Below, in pieces: positions 1-8,140 of a DNA stretch of 21,185 nucleotides. Position 1 is the first letter of the stretch, and every line of letters begins with the position of its first letter. The position numbers and the translations under genes are program-made. Below the pieces are notes generated by a model that worked only from the letters and a program-made list of their open reading frames with translations, was not told the origin of the DNA and made no database searches. The stretch comes from a virus: the IMG/VR virus record IMGVR_UViG_3300027870_000021, positions 1-21,185 of that record. One strand, written 5' to 3'.

Positions 1-185
1 ACGGGGTAGAAGAACTCGTGCGGGTTGTCCTTGAGGTTGACCAGCTGCTCCCGGAGGGAGAAGGCTTCGAAGCCACCAGGCCATGCGACACGGCCGGAGA
101 TGGTCACGCTGTTGCCGGACTGGTTGACTTCCGCGACGTTGGACTGATCGAAGTCCACGCCAACGCGTCCGATTGAGAGGCTCAT
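1..185 (-). CDS. Minor/distal tail protein, N-terminal part (cut by window edge)
   Basis: An ATG at 185 opens a frame that runs off the left edge after 61 codons. It begins MSLSIGRVGVDF and contains an LREQLVNLKDNPHEFFYPV segment. The start overlaps the tape measure stop as ATGA, the same coupling seen throughout this operon. The gene directly after a tape measure gene in siphophages usually encodes the distal tail (Dit-like) or first minor tail protein, which builds the tail tip. The visible part is soluble, with no signal peptide or membrane segment. The function is inferred from position; the sequence seen is too short to recognise a family firmly. Confidence 0.7.
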   Translation of the reverse strand, partial: MSLSIGRVGVDFDQSNVAEVNQSGNSVTISGRVAWPGGFEAFSLREQLVNLKDNPHEFFYP

Positions 186-3100
186 CGTCGTGCATCTTCC
201 TGAGTGCGGGCCGTCGTTACGAACTTACCGTAGTTCGAGCTGAAGGCCTTGGTGGCGCCGTCCTGGATCGCCTTGTGCAGCTGATCGACTCCGTACACCG
301 GCGCCATGATCTTGACCGTCACCATGGTGGCAGACTGCATCCCGGCTGCGCCACCAGATGCGCCGTAGGCCGGGCCAGGTCGATCCTTATTCTCCCAGCC
401 GAACAGCGGGGAGGTCTTCGGCATGACGGCCTTGACTCGCGAGTTCTTCCGAGCCTCGCCCGAGTCGTACAGATCCTTCCGCAGCTGAGGCAGCGAGTCG
501 TACCACGCCTTCTGCCGGCGCTCGACCTCGTCGTAGAGGTTCTGGAGGTCCTCTTCGCGCTGCTTCTTCACGGCTGCGATGAACTGCTGCTTGATGTCGG
601 CGCCACTGAGGCCCTTGCTGAAGTCGAGCACGCCCCCAGATGCCATCTTACGGGCCGGAGCGACCCGCATACCGTACCAACCTGCGGCCGTCTCGAGGAT
701 GCGACGCGAGCGACCAGCCTGGCCTCGACGCGGGATGAAGGCTTCTCCGCCCGTTGCCTTCTCTGCGTAGCGGATCCGCTCCCCGTGCTGCACGTGCGCC
801 TGGGTGCTCGTGCCACCGTTGCGGAACGAGTGGATGCGCCCGTGACGGTTCTGGCGCTCAGCGTTGACCATGCCGGGCGCAACGCCCGAGTCGATCATCG
901 CCTTGATGCGTGCGACCCGATCGCGGGCCACCTGCTGGAGCGCAGCCTCAGCAGCGTTGGTCTCTGCCACCGCGTCGACCGTTGCAGTCTTGTGGGTGGC
1001 GCCCCACTCGGTGGCCCAAGCGAAGAGCGTGGCGAAGTCCATCTCCGGGCCGAGCTTGTCAAGCTCAGCCTTGGCCTCCGGGCTGGTGCTCGCCCAGCCG
1101 AGGGCCAGCGCCTGGAGGTACTTCATGTTCTCTTCAGGGTTGTGCGTGTTGAGGTACGCCATCGCCTCAGGGTTGGTGGCAGCGTAGGCGAAGAGTCGAC
1201 CCTTCAGATCGTCGATCTTCTCAGTGGCAGGGTCGATGTTGAGGAACGCCTTGCCGTAGACGTCCCAGCCAGAGGCCGATGCGTCTCCACCAGCACCGTC
1301 GTTGATCAGCTTGAGTAGGTACGTGGCCTTCTGCTCAGCATCAAGCGTGTCGAAGTACGCCTTGGCTGTCGGGTTGGCGTTCACGTACTGCATGGCCAGC
1401 ACGTTCAGCTGGCCGAACTTCTGCACCGGGTCGTCGATGTTCGCAGCCACGGTGAACCGCAGGTCCTTGTGCATGCTGTTGACGATCGCCTGGTTCGTGT
1501 CGGCCAGCGTCTTCTGAACTTCCTTCGCCGACTTCTGGTCGATCTTGGGGTCGATCGTCTTGCCATTGAACTTGTCGACGACGATCCCGTACTCATCAGC
1601 GATCCGCTCGACGTCCGCCACCGGGATCCCGAGCTTCTTGGACAGCGACTCTGAGCTCGACGTGACGTCGGACTCGAGGGTCATCATCGAGATGCGTGAG
1701 GCGTTGGCCGCGTCCTTCACCATCTGCTGCGAGTCAGCGGTGGTGGCACGGTGGGTGATCCGCGCCATCTCCATGAGGCGGAGGTTCGCAGCAGCGAACG
1801 CGGCCTCACCCGCATTCAGCGTCTTGACGAGCGCACCGGTGGAGTCGTCGGCGATGTTCTTGAGGAGGCCACCAGCGGCTTCTGGGCCAGCGGTAGCGAT
1901 CCGGCCGATGAGCGCAGGGTCCACGCCCTTCTGGAGAGCGATGGCGATGCGGTTGGTGAAGTCCGTGGTCACCTTGACCTGATGGTCGTACCACTTGCCA
2001 AGGTCCTTGTTCCCAACGCCCTTCTCGCCGAACTTGCCGATGACGTCTTGCGTCTTCGACATGGCGTCCTGCACGGAGCCAAGGAACTTCACCTCAGCAT
2101 CCATCGCCTCCTTCATGTCATCTTCAGACATGATGGCAAAGTGCTTCATCTGCTGGCCGGTCATGCCAGCTTCATCGGCGGTCTTCTTGAGGCTGCTCTT
2201 CAGCTTCTTCAGGAAGATGTCACCCTGATCCGCGCCCTTGGAGAGGTCGACCTTCAGCTTGGTGGCGAGGTTCTTGACGTGCGTCTCCGAGAACCCGAGC
2301 TCGTTGGAAAGGTCCCGCACGTTGGACTTCAGCATGTTGCTGCGGTACACGGCGTCCGACTGGGCGGCCGTCAGCTCCTTCGTTCGGTCCTTGGCGCGCT
2401 CGATGCCGTTCGACTCGAACGGGTTGAGGATCTGCTCCGTGTTGTGAGCACGGCTGAGGAAGTTCTCATCACCCGCAGCGTTCAGATCCTTGATCTGCGC
2501 CTTGTACCGCTTGACCGCGTTGTCCCAGTCCGCCCCGTTGTTCGGGTCGATCTTCATCGACTTCGTCAGGTCGTCCACGTACTTCTTGGCCTTGGTGGAC
2601 TCGTCGCGGATGGCGCGCAGGCCGCCGAGGTACGCAGTCAGCGCGACCGCAGCGGCACCGACGGTGATCGCAGCTGCGCCGCCCGCAGCAGCGATGAAGG
2701 TCTCGACGGCGCCCGCAGCCTCGAGTGCGTACGTGGTCATCCCGCTGAGCATGGTGGAGAAGCCGCTGAGAGCGGCCGTCCCCAGCGTGACTGCCTTGTA
2801 CCCGATGAAGAGGAGCAGCAGCGCACTGAGCGCAGGACTCAGCGCGTCAGCAGCGGCGGCGGTGAACTTGAGCGCAGCAGCGAAGGCCTTGATGCTGACC
2901 ACGACTCCACCGAGTGCGAGGCCAGCCAGGGCCTTGATGAACGGGGCCACGTCCGCCCAGACGTCTCCAGCCGTCTTCTTCAGCGTGTCGAACGCCTCAG
3001 CGATGTCGCTGAACGCCGGGGCCAGCTCGGACCCGAGGGTCTTGAGGAAGTTCCCGATCCCGAGGAACAGCGTCTTCATGCCAGCGATCAGGCTGAGCAC

Positions 3101-4231
3101 CGCCGGCAGCATCTTGGAGCCGAGCGTGATCGCTCCAGCGTTGACCCAGTTGGTGAACAGCGTCCACTGCGTGGCCACCGACTTCATCTGCTCAGCCAGT
3201 GCAGCGTGCGCAGCGCCCTGGCCTTCATCGGCCTTGGCGATCGCCTCTGAGGTGCGACGGTAGTTGTCGCCATCGTTGGCCATCAGGGCGAAGGCACCAC
3301 GGGCGGCGCGGATCTGCGGGAACAGCTGGAGGAGGGTCGTGATGTTGCCACCGGTCGACTCGCGCAGCTTCTCCATGACGCCGCGCAGACCCAGCGCCTT
3401 GATGGCCGCCTCGCCGTTCTCGTAGCCCCAGGACCGGATCAGCGGGGCCAGCTGCTTGGACGGCTTGATCAGCGAGGCCATCAGCCGGTTCAGCGAGGTG
3501 GCCGACTCGTTGGCGCTGATGCCGGACAGGGTCATGGCTGCGAGGGCCGACGTGGTCTCCTCAATGCCGATGTGCGCAGCGGCTGCGGTGCCGACGAAGT
3601 CGCCGACGGTGCTGGCCAGCTCCTCGAAGGTCATGATGCCGACGTTCACGCCCTGGAAGAGGACGTTGTTCACGTGGGCTGCGTCACTGGCTGACATGCC
3701 GTACGCGTTCAGCTCAGCGACGATCGCCTTCGCTGAGACAGCGGTCGTGGATAGACCAGCCGAAGCGCCGACCGCAGCCTCGTTCAGGATGTTGAGCGCG
3801 TCCTTGCCCTCGAAGCCTGAAGAGACGATGTCGTACAGACCCTCGGCCAGCGTGTTCGCTGTCTGCGGCAGTCGTGTCGACATGTCCACCACGGCCTTGC
3901 CCATGGCGCCAAGCTGGGCCTCACTCATGTGAGCGATGGAGTTGACATTGCGCATGCGCTTGTCGAACTCGATGGCCTTGGAGATGGAGTAGACGAACGC
4001 AGCGCCGATCGCCAAGACGCCGACCTTGGCAACCTTGACGGCGTTCCCAACGCTCATCAGCGAGGAGCTGGCGGACTTCGACGACGCCGCGATCTTGCCG
4101 TTGGCGCTGGACACGCCATTGGCTGATGCCTCAAACGACTTGATGTCGCGACCCGCTGCGATCAGCGTGGATCGCAGCGAGGTCGCGTTGCCGGTGAGGA
4201 GGATGTTGATGGAGCGACTGCCAGCGATCAC
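182..4231 (-). CDS. Tape measure protein
   Basis: This 1349-aa protein is the longest in the window and lies right after the frameshifted chaperone pair, the classic tape measure position. It sets tail length, fills the tail tube and helps DNA entry. The start is GTG at 4231, overlapping the chaperone stop (GTGA). A hydrophobic stretch at about residues 67-83 and a cluster of hydrophobic segments at about 430-540 fit membrane-active tape measure regions. Residues about 88-370 resemble the PhageMin_Tail (TIGR01760-type) core, with repeated Ala/Ser helices such as SAKAIVAELNAYGMSASDAA. The middle and C-terminal parts are long charged helices. At roughly 0.15 nm per residue the tail would be near 200 nm, which is an estimate. 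No lysozyme or peptidase domain is evident. Confidence 0.95.
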   Translation of the reverse strand: MIAGSRSINILLTGNATSLRSTLIAAGRDIKSFEASANGVSSANGKIAASSKSASSSLMSVGNAVKVAKVGVLAIGAAFVYSISKAIEFDKRMRNVNSIAHMSEAQLGAMGKAVVDMSTRLPQTANTLAEGLYDIVSSGFEGKDALNILNEAAVGASAGLSTTAVSAKAIVAELNAYGMSASDAAHVNNVLFQGVNVGIMTFEELASTVGDFVGTAAAAHIGIEETTSALAAMTLSGISANESATSLNRLMASLIKPSKQLAPLIRSWGYENGEAAIKALGLRGVMEKLRESTGGNITTLLQLFPQIRAARGAFALMANDGDNYRRTSEAIAKADEGQGAAHAALAEQMKSVATQWTLFTNWVNAGAITLGSKMLPAVLSLIAGMKTLFLGIGNFLKTLGSELAPAFSDIAEAFDTLKKTAGDVWADVAPFIKALAGLALGGVVVSIKAFAAALKFTAAAADALSPALSALLLLFIGYKAVTLGTAALSGFSTMLSGMTTYALEAAGAVETFIAAAGGAAAITVGAAAVALTAYLGGLRAIRDESTKAKKYVDDLTKSMKIDPNNGADWDNAVKRYKAQIKDLNAAGDENFLSRAHNTEQILNPFESNGIERAKDRTKELTAAQSDAVYRSNMLKSNVRDLSNELGFSETHVKNLATKLKVDLSKGADQGDIFLKKLKSSLKKTADEAGMTGQQMKHFAIMSEDDMKEAMDAEVKFLGSVQDAMSKTQDVIGKFGEKGVGNKDLGKWYDHQVKVTTDFTNRIAIALQKGVDPALIGRIATAGPEAAGGLLKNIADDSTGALVKTLNAGEAAFAAANLRLMEMARITHRATTADSQQMVKDAANASRISMMTLESDVTSSSESLSKKLGIPVADVERIADEYGIVVDKFNGKTIDPKIDQKSAKEVQKTLADTNQAIVNSMHKDLRFTVAANIDDPVQKFGQLNVLAMQYVNANPTAKAYFDTLDAEQKATYLLKLINDGAGGDASASGWDVYGKAFLNIDPATEKIDDLKGRLFAYAATNPEAMAYLNTHNPEENMKYLQALALGWASTSPEAKAELDKLGPEMDFATLFAWATEWGATHKTATVDAVAETNAAEAALQQVARDRVARIKAMIDSGVAPGMVNAERQNRHGRIHSFRNGGTSTQAHVQHGERIRYAEKATGGEAFIPRRGQAGRSRRILETAAGWYGMRVAPARKMASGGVLDFSKGLSGADIKQQFIAAVKKQREEDLQNLYDEVERRQKAWYDSLPQLRKDLYDSGEARKNSRVKAVMPKTSPLFGWENKDRPGPAYGASGGAAGMQSATMVTVKIMAPVYGVDQLHKAIQDGATKAFSSNYGKFVTTARTQEDARR

Positions 4232-5207
4232 GTGCCCAGCCCCTGCTCCATCAAGGCGAGGCCAGCCTCGCGAGGCATGAGGCCCACGCGCACGTGGTCC
4301 GAATCCTTCTCGGTGATGTTGCGCTTCTCTTGTGCCACTCGCTTACATCCCTCACACCTGGTGATCCAGCCGATGTACGCATCTGGATCTTCATCCCATT
4401 CCTCATGCCGCGTACCGCAGCCTGAGCAGATCTTCGCCATCTCCCGTCGGTAGGCCAGAGCCTTCTCCCGGTCATCTTCGGACCAGGCTTCGAACTTGGA
4501 GTGCGGGATCCCGAGCGGGACGCAGTAGTCAAGCTCCTCTCGGAGCCGCTCGTTCACCCAGATGCTTTTCCCCACGAACGCACCTGCGTGATCGTGTTGA
4601 CGGTGACGGCGGCCATGAACAGCTGGAGGTACTCGTTGAAGTTCCAGTCCTCGGTGAAGTCCTCGACCTCGCTGGCTGTCAGCTTCGGCGCGACGAGGCA
4701 CTTGCTGATGAGGGCCGGCGGGTACGTGTCCCCGTTGTACTCGGGGACGTCGATGCCCGGGGTCCCATCTTCCTTGGGGTTGTCCTTCTGGAACTCAAGG
4801 ACCTGCGCGTCGGTCGGGGGGTGCTCCTCACGGAGCTTGTCGTACTTCTTGCGGCCGATCCCCTGGAGCCGCAGGTACACGGTCTTCTCAGCGACCTCGT
4901 CCTCGGCCTTCTCCAGCGCCTCGGTGGCGACCTCGAGCTCTGCGGTGACGTCGGCGACCCGCTTGGTGCGCAGCTTGACCAGCTGCTCCTTGGTGGGATC
5001 GCCGTCGGGAAGCTCCTCGGCGACGGTCAGCTCGAACTCCGCCTGCGACTTGCGCATGTCGATGGCGTCCTTGGCTGCCTCGAGCTCGTTCTTGGTCGTC
5101 TCGAGCTCGGGCTCGAGACAGATGTACACGTCTTGCGTCGGCTTGGTCTTCTTCTTGAGGTGGTCGGCCGTTGCGGGCTTCGGGCGAGGGCGGTGGGTTG
5201 CGGTCAT
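4228..5207 (-). CDS. Tail assembly chaperone, long -1 frameshift product (G-T type)
   Basis: This is the read-through form of the chaperone gene. Ribosomes starting at 5207 slip back one base at GGGAAAA (4572-4566), and the reading continues as ...SWGK-SIWVNERLREELDY to the stop at 4228, giving about 326 aa. Long forms of this kind bind the tape measure protein and recruit tail tube subunits, by analogy with lambda gpGT. The extension carries two Cys pairs, CSGCGTRHEEW and RCEGC, probably a zinc ribbon. A CGTRxxEW motif is common in small proteins encoded just before actinophage tape measure genes. The extension has no good start of its own: its frame upstream of the slip site does not look like real protein. 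Its stop overlaps the tape measure GTG. Confidence 0.88.
4554..5207 (-). CDS. Tail assembly chaperone, short form (G type)
   Basis: The zero-frame product is 217 aa, ending SWGKASG three codons after the slippery heptamer. It lies between the major tail protein and the tape measure genes, which is diagnostic for tail assembly chaperones. The N-terminal part is basic (KKKTKPTQ), followed by a long charged helix at about residues 30-105 that probably forms a coiled coil. A compact C-terminal domain, about 165-212, includes TASEVEDFTEDWNFNEYLQLF. The ATG at 5207 has only a weak Shine-Dalgarno sequence, and a strong hairpin separates it from the major tail gene, so it is probably expressed well below that gene. 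Confidence 0.9.
   Translation of the reverse strand: MTATHRPRPKPATADHLKKKTKPTQDVYICLEPELETTKNELEAAKDAIDMRKSQAEFELTVAEELPDGDPTKEQLVKLRTKRVADVTAELEVATEALEKAEDEVAEKTVYLRLQGIGRKKYDKLREEHPPTDAQVLEFQKDNPKEDGTPGIDVPEYNGDTYPPALISKCLVAPKLTASEVEDFTEDWNFNEYLQLFMAAVTVNTITQVRSWGKASG
4566..4572 (-). promoter_or_regulatory. -1 programmed frameshift slippery site GGGAAAA
   Basis: Read in the chaperone frame the sequence is TGG GGA AAA GCA, so G_GGA_AAA is a canonical X_XXY_YYZ heptamer (X = G, Y = A). After a -1 slip the next codon is AGC, and the frame stays open to 4228. The zero-frame stop follows four codons after the heptamer. Position, direction of shift and the product fit the conserved G-T frameshift of siphophage tail genes. 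I did not find a clear downstream pseudoknot by eye. Confidence 0.88.
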
Positions 5208-5244
5208 CGGTTCGTCTCAGTTCGTCTTGGTGTCGGGTGGAACA

Positions 5245-5282
5245 TCGAGCTCGCCACGGCGTCCTTTCCGTGGCGAGCTCGA
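5245..5282 (-). terminator. Strong hairpin after the major tail protein gene
   Basis: A perfect 14-bp inverted repeat (5245-5258 with 5269-5282, arm TCGAGCTCGCCACG) has a 10-nt loop. It lies 17 bp past the major tail protein stop. No U-tract follows, so it could be a partial terminator or an mRNA-stabilising end. It is well placed to lower expression of the chaperone and later genes relative to the tail tube gene. Confidence 0.75.
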
Positions 5283-5298
5283 CAACTGCTGCGGCTGC

Positions 5299-5766
5299 CT
5301 ACGGGAAGGTGGGCAGGACCGCGTTCTGGGTCGGCGTCGCCGTGATGGCGAAGCCGGCGACGGCGGTGGCCGGATCGTTGCCGGTCGAGTACACGTCGTT
5401 GAAGCCGGTGACCTTCACCGGCCAGACCTCACAGCGCTTGGCCGTGACCTTGCCGTACGGCATCAGCACGATGTAGCCGGCCGTGCCCTTGGTGAGGGCG
5501 GTCCGGATGGTCGTGAGGCTGTTGTCGTCGTTGAAGGTCAGGGTGCTGTCGTCGGTGGTGTCCTCGCCGTCGATCTGGGACGTGAACACCTCCGCGAGGT
5601 TGGGCACCGGGATCGGGCTGTTGTTCAGCATGAACCCCGCGATGTCGTTGATCGCGGGGGACAGGTCGGTGCCCGCCGTGATCTCGATGGTCGTGGGTGC
5701 GGTCTTGACCGCGATGGTGGGCACGAAACAGATCTTGCTGACTCCGCGCCGGAAGAAGTTCGACAT
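5299..5766 (-). CDS. Major tail protein (tail tube subunit)
   Basis: The 155-aa product is beta-rich, with short Thr/Val/Ile strands such as KTAPTTIEITAGTDLS and AGFAITATPTQNAVLPTFP. It lies just before the frameshifted chaperone genes and after the tail terminator and one small gene, the expected place for the tube protein. The ATG at 5766 has an excellent Shine-Dalgarno (AGGAGG about 8 nt upstream), the strongest in the tail block, which fits a protein needed in many copies. The gene is followed by a 14-bp hairpin. It is shorter than many tube proteins and has no Ig-like C-terminal domain. The assignment rests mainly on position and composition. Confidence 0.85.
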   Translation of the reverse strand: MSNFFRRGVSKICFVPTIAVKTAPTTIEITAGTDLSPAINDIAGFMLNNSPIPVPNLAEVFTSQIDGEDTTDDSTLTFNDDNSLTTIRTALTKGTAGYIVLMPYGKVTAKRCEVWPVKVTGFNDVYSTGNDPATAVAGFAITATPTQNAVLPTFP

Positions 5767-5806
5767 GTGGGTTCCTCCTCAGGAATGGTCGAACGGGTGG
5801 GTGGTC

Positions 5807-6097
5807 TCAGGCCTGCGCGTCGTGGTAGGCCTTGACGATGGAGTCGACGTCGTCGACGTCCGTGTCGGGGTCGATGGTGAACCCCTTGTCCTTGTACACC
5901 TCCTCGAACTGCCGGCGCGTGACGACGGCGGGGAGCTTGATGTCCTTGTGCCGGATGACGATCTTGTCGTCCAGCGACTCCCCCTTCTTGAGCGTGACGT
6001 CGGCCGCGTCGGCGGCAGCGCGCTGCGCGGCTTCCTCGGCCGCCGCAGCCTCGGCTGCGGCCTTCTCTGCGGCCTTCTGTTCGGCTGCGGTGGTCAT
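5807..6097 (-). CDS. Ala-rich small protein between tail terminator and tail tube genes
   Basis: I do not recognise a named family for this 96-aa protein. Residues 3-32 are almost only Ala, Glu, Gln and Lys and should form a helix or coiled coil. Residues 35-96 are mixed, with KKGESLDDKIVIRHKDIKLPAVV followed by an acidic stretch (DPDTDVDDVDSIVKAYHDAQA). The ATG at 6097 overlaps the preceding stop as ATGA, so it should be translated with the tail terminator. Position suggests a minor tail or assembly role, but nothing in the sequence proves it. Confidence 0.75.
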   Translation of the reverse strand: MTTAAEQKAAEKAAAEAAAAEEAAQRAAADAADVTLKKGESLDDKIVIRHKDIKLPAVVTRRQFEEVYKDKGFTIDPDTDVDDVDSIVKAYHDAQA

Positions 6098-6570
6098 GGC
6101 GTGTCTCCCTGCGTGGATACGACTCGGATGATGTATCTCTCGACGATCGTGAACACTCTATCGGGCGGCTGGCCCTCCGGGCTGGGAGGCATCGGACCGG
6201 ACTGATGCGCCCGATCCGCGACCCTCCATCCATTGAGCTCGGCGTCCGCGTCGTGCGTGAACGTCCCTTCCGAGTCGCGCTCTAGGAGCGCTTCTCGTGC
6301 ACGGTCTGAGAGGTACCGCGCTTGGTCCACCCGACGCCCAACGGCGTCGAACTGGACTGTGAGGTCTAGGTTGCCATCCGGGTTCGCGAAGAACGCGCCC
6401 CAGCGGGTAGCTGTGATGTGGTGGAGGACGCCGTACGGGTACGGATCGCTGTCCTCAGCATCAGACGCAGCGGGCGGCGCTTGGCCGTCACCCACCGGGT
6501 TGCTGGTGTGAGTGAAGATGAGCTTGGCTGCCCAGTCCATGACGGGCTGGACACGTGCGATGCCAGTCAT
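6094..6570 (-). CDS. Tail terminator protein
   Basis: This 158-aa protein sits between the HK97-gp10-like gene and the tail tube gene, where the tail terminator is normally encoded. It has an N-terminal helix (VQPVMDWAAKLIF), a central strand-helix unit (LDLTVQFDAVGRRVDQARYLSDRAREALL), then GWRVADR and a Pro-rich loop (GPMPPSPEGQPPDRV) leading to a final strand, FTIVERYIIRVV. This layout is what I expect for actinophage tail terminators, which cap the tube and join it to the head. The stop overlaps the next ATG by 4 bp. The ATG at 6570 overlaps the upstream gene's end in the same way. Confidence 0.75.
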   Translation of the reverse strand: MTGIARVQPVMDWAAKLIFTHTSNPVGDGQAPPAASDAEDSDPYPYGVLHHITATRWGAFFANPDGNLDLTVQFDAVGRRVDQARYLSDRAREALLERDSEGTFTHDADAELNGWRVADRAHQSGPMPPSPEGQPPDRVFTIVERYIIRVVSTQGDTP

Positions 6571-6977
6571 ACGATCAGCCCCTTGGTGACGCCCTCGAGC
6601 GCCGCGTAGAACTCCGGTTCGAGCTCAGCACGCGCCGGCTCGATGTGCGGGAAGGGCGGCTGGCTGTAGCGGCGTCCGATCGAGTCAACACCGTTGAACC
6701 CGAACTCCAAGCGCTCGACCTGGGGCTCGTCGTTCTCGATGGACGCCTGTGTGTACATCCCCTCCATGGAGAAGACGACGTGCCACCCGCGTCGGTACTC
6801 GCCGGTGATGATGTCAGGGCCTGGCCGGCCAGACGCGTGCTGCTGGATCTTGAGCACGCCCAAGGCGCCGAACGTCCGCGTGACGGCGTTCACACGAAAC
6901 GGGAGGAAATACGCAGCACGGTCGAACGCACCAGCCAGCGCGTCGCCTCCGATGATCTCGATCGCCACGGTGGTCAC
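6567..6977 (-). CDS. HK97 gp10-like neck / head-tail protein
   Basis: This 136-aa protein starts at GTG 6977, overlapping the previous stop as GTGA. It opens with a strand (VAIEIIGGDALAGAFDRAAYFLPF), then a helix and the segment SGRPGPDIITGEYRRGWHVV, and later FPHIEPARAELEPEFYAAL. A xGRPGPxxxTGxYRxS/G-type motif followed by hydrophobic strands and a FPHIxPA region is typical of the HK97 gp10 family, which acts at the head-tail junction. Its place between the head-closure and tail terminator genes agrees. The family call is by eye. Confidence 0.75.
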   Translation of the reverse strand: MTTVAIEIIGGDALAGAFDRAAYFLPFRVNAVTRTFGALGVLKIQQHASGRPGPDIITGEYRRGWHVVFSMEGMYTQASIENDEPQVERLEFGFNGVDSIGRRYSQPPFPHIEPARAELEPEFYAALEGVTKGLIV

Positions 6978-7450
6978 GCCTGCCGCCCGAGCTCTGCGAA
7001 GTTCTCCATGACCAGCGTCCGCTGGATGAGGAACGACGTCCGCAAGACCTCACGGACCTTCCAGATGGGCCCGACCAGCGCAGGGTCTCGCAGCGAGAAC
7101 GTGATCTCTGCGTAGTCGCCTCGAGCAGGGACCGGGGCATCCCAGGGGATGTTGAGCTCGTAGAGCCGCTGCCCGATCTGCCGTTCACCTAGCGGGTGGG
7201 CCGTCGGGTCTGCCTCGCTACGCATCTTCATGCGGCAGCGACCCTCGAGCGGTCGGCTCTCGCTGCCCTGAGAGCTTGCGTCGTAGACGACGACGTCGTT
7301 CCCCGGCGGTCGCACGAGTCGACCGGTGACGGGGTCGAGAGCCTCATCTAGAGTCCCGCCGGCGTCGTGCCAGATGCGACAGGCGTCCGTCATCAGCTCT
7401 TCGACGGCTTCGCGGCCGTCTGAGAGGTCAGGTTCCTCCGGCAGAGGCAC
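6974..7450 (-). CDS. Head closure protein (head-to-tail stopper), DUF6093-like
   Basis: The 158-aa product begins MPLPEEPDLSDGREAVEELMTDACRIWHD and continues with DPVTGRLVRPP, a Cys-containing EGRCRMKM segment, RQIGQRLYELNIPWDAPVPARGDYAEI and a C-terminal VREVLRTSFLIQRTLVMENF. This order (ELMxDxCRI, TGxLxPP, CRxK, Y-x-L-x-x-P, GDxxE) is what I know from DUF6093-type stopper proteins of actinophages, which close the head after packaging. The start is GTG at 7450, overlapping the previous gene by 23 bp. A later ATG at 7393 is possible but would remove the conserved beginning. The stop overlaps the next GTG. Confidence 0.72.
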   Translation of the reverse strand: MPLPEEPDLSDGREAVEELMTDACRIWHDAGGTLDEALDPVTGRLVRPPGNDVVVYDASSQGSESRPLEGRCRMKMRSEADPTAHPLGERQIGQRLYELNIPWDAPVPARGDYAEITFSLRDPALVGPIWKVREVLRTSFLIQRTLVMENFAELGRQA

Positions 7451-7793
7451 CGGCCCACTCCTTCAGGACGTCGAGCGCGGTCATGACGGGGTCCTTGCTG
7501 GTGAACGTCGACGGGCGGTCGAGCACCGTCTGTGAGAGGACGCCCTCGTCGATGGCGTTCAAGAACGCCAAGACGACCTGCCGCTGATCGAGGTCACGCG
7601 CGACCTGCACGACGCCGATGCCTTCGATGAGGGCCTCGCCCGGCAGCATCTCCAAGCCGATCACCGAAGGATCCGGTCCGGAGCGAGCCTCGAAGACGAT
7701 GCGGGAGACGCGATCTTCGACGTGCTCCCCGTTCACCACGATCTCCGTGGCTCCGGCTCGGTTGGTCTTGATGCTGAAGTCAGCGAGTTCCAT
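7428..7793 (-). CDS. Unknown head-tail region protein
   Basis: This 121-aa protein begins MELADFSIKTNRAGATEIVVNGEHVEDRVSRI, a run of beta strands. Similar openings (xLxDFSIxTN...V.G..I.D.V) are familiar from small unnamed proteins between the connector and stopper genes of actinophages. The C-terminal half is helical (VQVARDLDQRQVVLAFLNAIDEGVL and DPVMTALDVLKEWAG). The ATG at 7793 follows the upstream stop after 9 bp. It may be a minor head or neck component; there is no direct evidence for a function. Confidence 0.75.
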   Translation of the reverse strand: MELADFSIKTNRAGATEIVVNGEHVEDRVSRIVFEARSGPDPSVIGLEMLPGEALIEGIGVVQVARDLDQRQVVLAFLNAIDEGVLSQTVLDRPSTFTSKDPVMTALDVLKEWAGASAGGT

Positions 7794-7802
7794 CGTTACG
7801 TC

Positions 7803-8138
7803 CTAGCGTCGGTTCTTGCGTCGGATGACCTGCACGCCTCGGTAGAGCGTGTCACTGGTCGGGATCAGCCCGGAGAGATCGTCGGTGTAGCCCTCGAGCT
7901 TCGTGAGGGTCTTCTCCAGGCTCTGGATGTTGGCGGCCCGCGTCTGTGAGTAGTCGCCGGGGACGGCGAACTGGGCGGGCTTCTCTTGGAAGGTGGCGAG
8001 ACGCTTGCGGAGGACCTCCTGGACCGTCCCCTTGAGCGTGCCCACCCGGCTGAAGATCGCGCCCAGGTCGTTGTCGGTCGGTGGCGACTTGTCGCTGACC
8101 CAGGACCGAACGACGACGAGCTGGTCGGAGGAGATCAT
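7803..8138 (-). CDS. Probable head-tail adaptor, family uncertain
   Basis: The 111-aa protein begins MISSDQLVVVRSWVSDKSPPTDNDLGAIFSRVGTLKGTVQEVLRKRLATF. It is helical and basic at the C-terminus (VQVIRRKNRR). The layout, a short acidic start, a loop with Pro, then a helical bundle, is compatible with small connector proteins that bind under the portal. It lies two bases after the stop of the previous gene with only a weak Shine-Dalgarno, so it is probably coupled to it. The role is inferred from position alone. Confidence 0.7.
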   Translation of the reverse strand: MISSDQLVVVRSWVSDKSPPTDNDLGAIFSRVGTLKGTVQEVLRKRLATFQEKPAQFAVPGDYSQTRAANIQSLEKTLTKLEGYTDDLSGLIPTSDTLYRGVQVIRRKNRR

Positions 8139-8140
8139 GA

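Noticed and set aside
1751-3250. Long plus-strand open frame of 499 codons
   Set aside because: It lies antisense to the tape measure gene; its Arg/Val/Leu/Glu-rich composition is what complementary GC-rich coding DNA gives.
4573-4701. Independent start for the chaperone extension upstream of the slip site
   Set aside because: The upstream part of that frame (HRGLELQRVPPAVHGRRHRQ) is shadow sequence of the short chaperone; the frameshift explains the extension better.
6280-6296. Palindrome GCGCTCTAGGAGCGC
   Set aside because: It lies inside the tail terminator coding sequence and is explained by codon use; no second copy seen.
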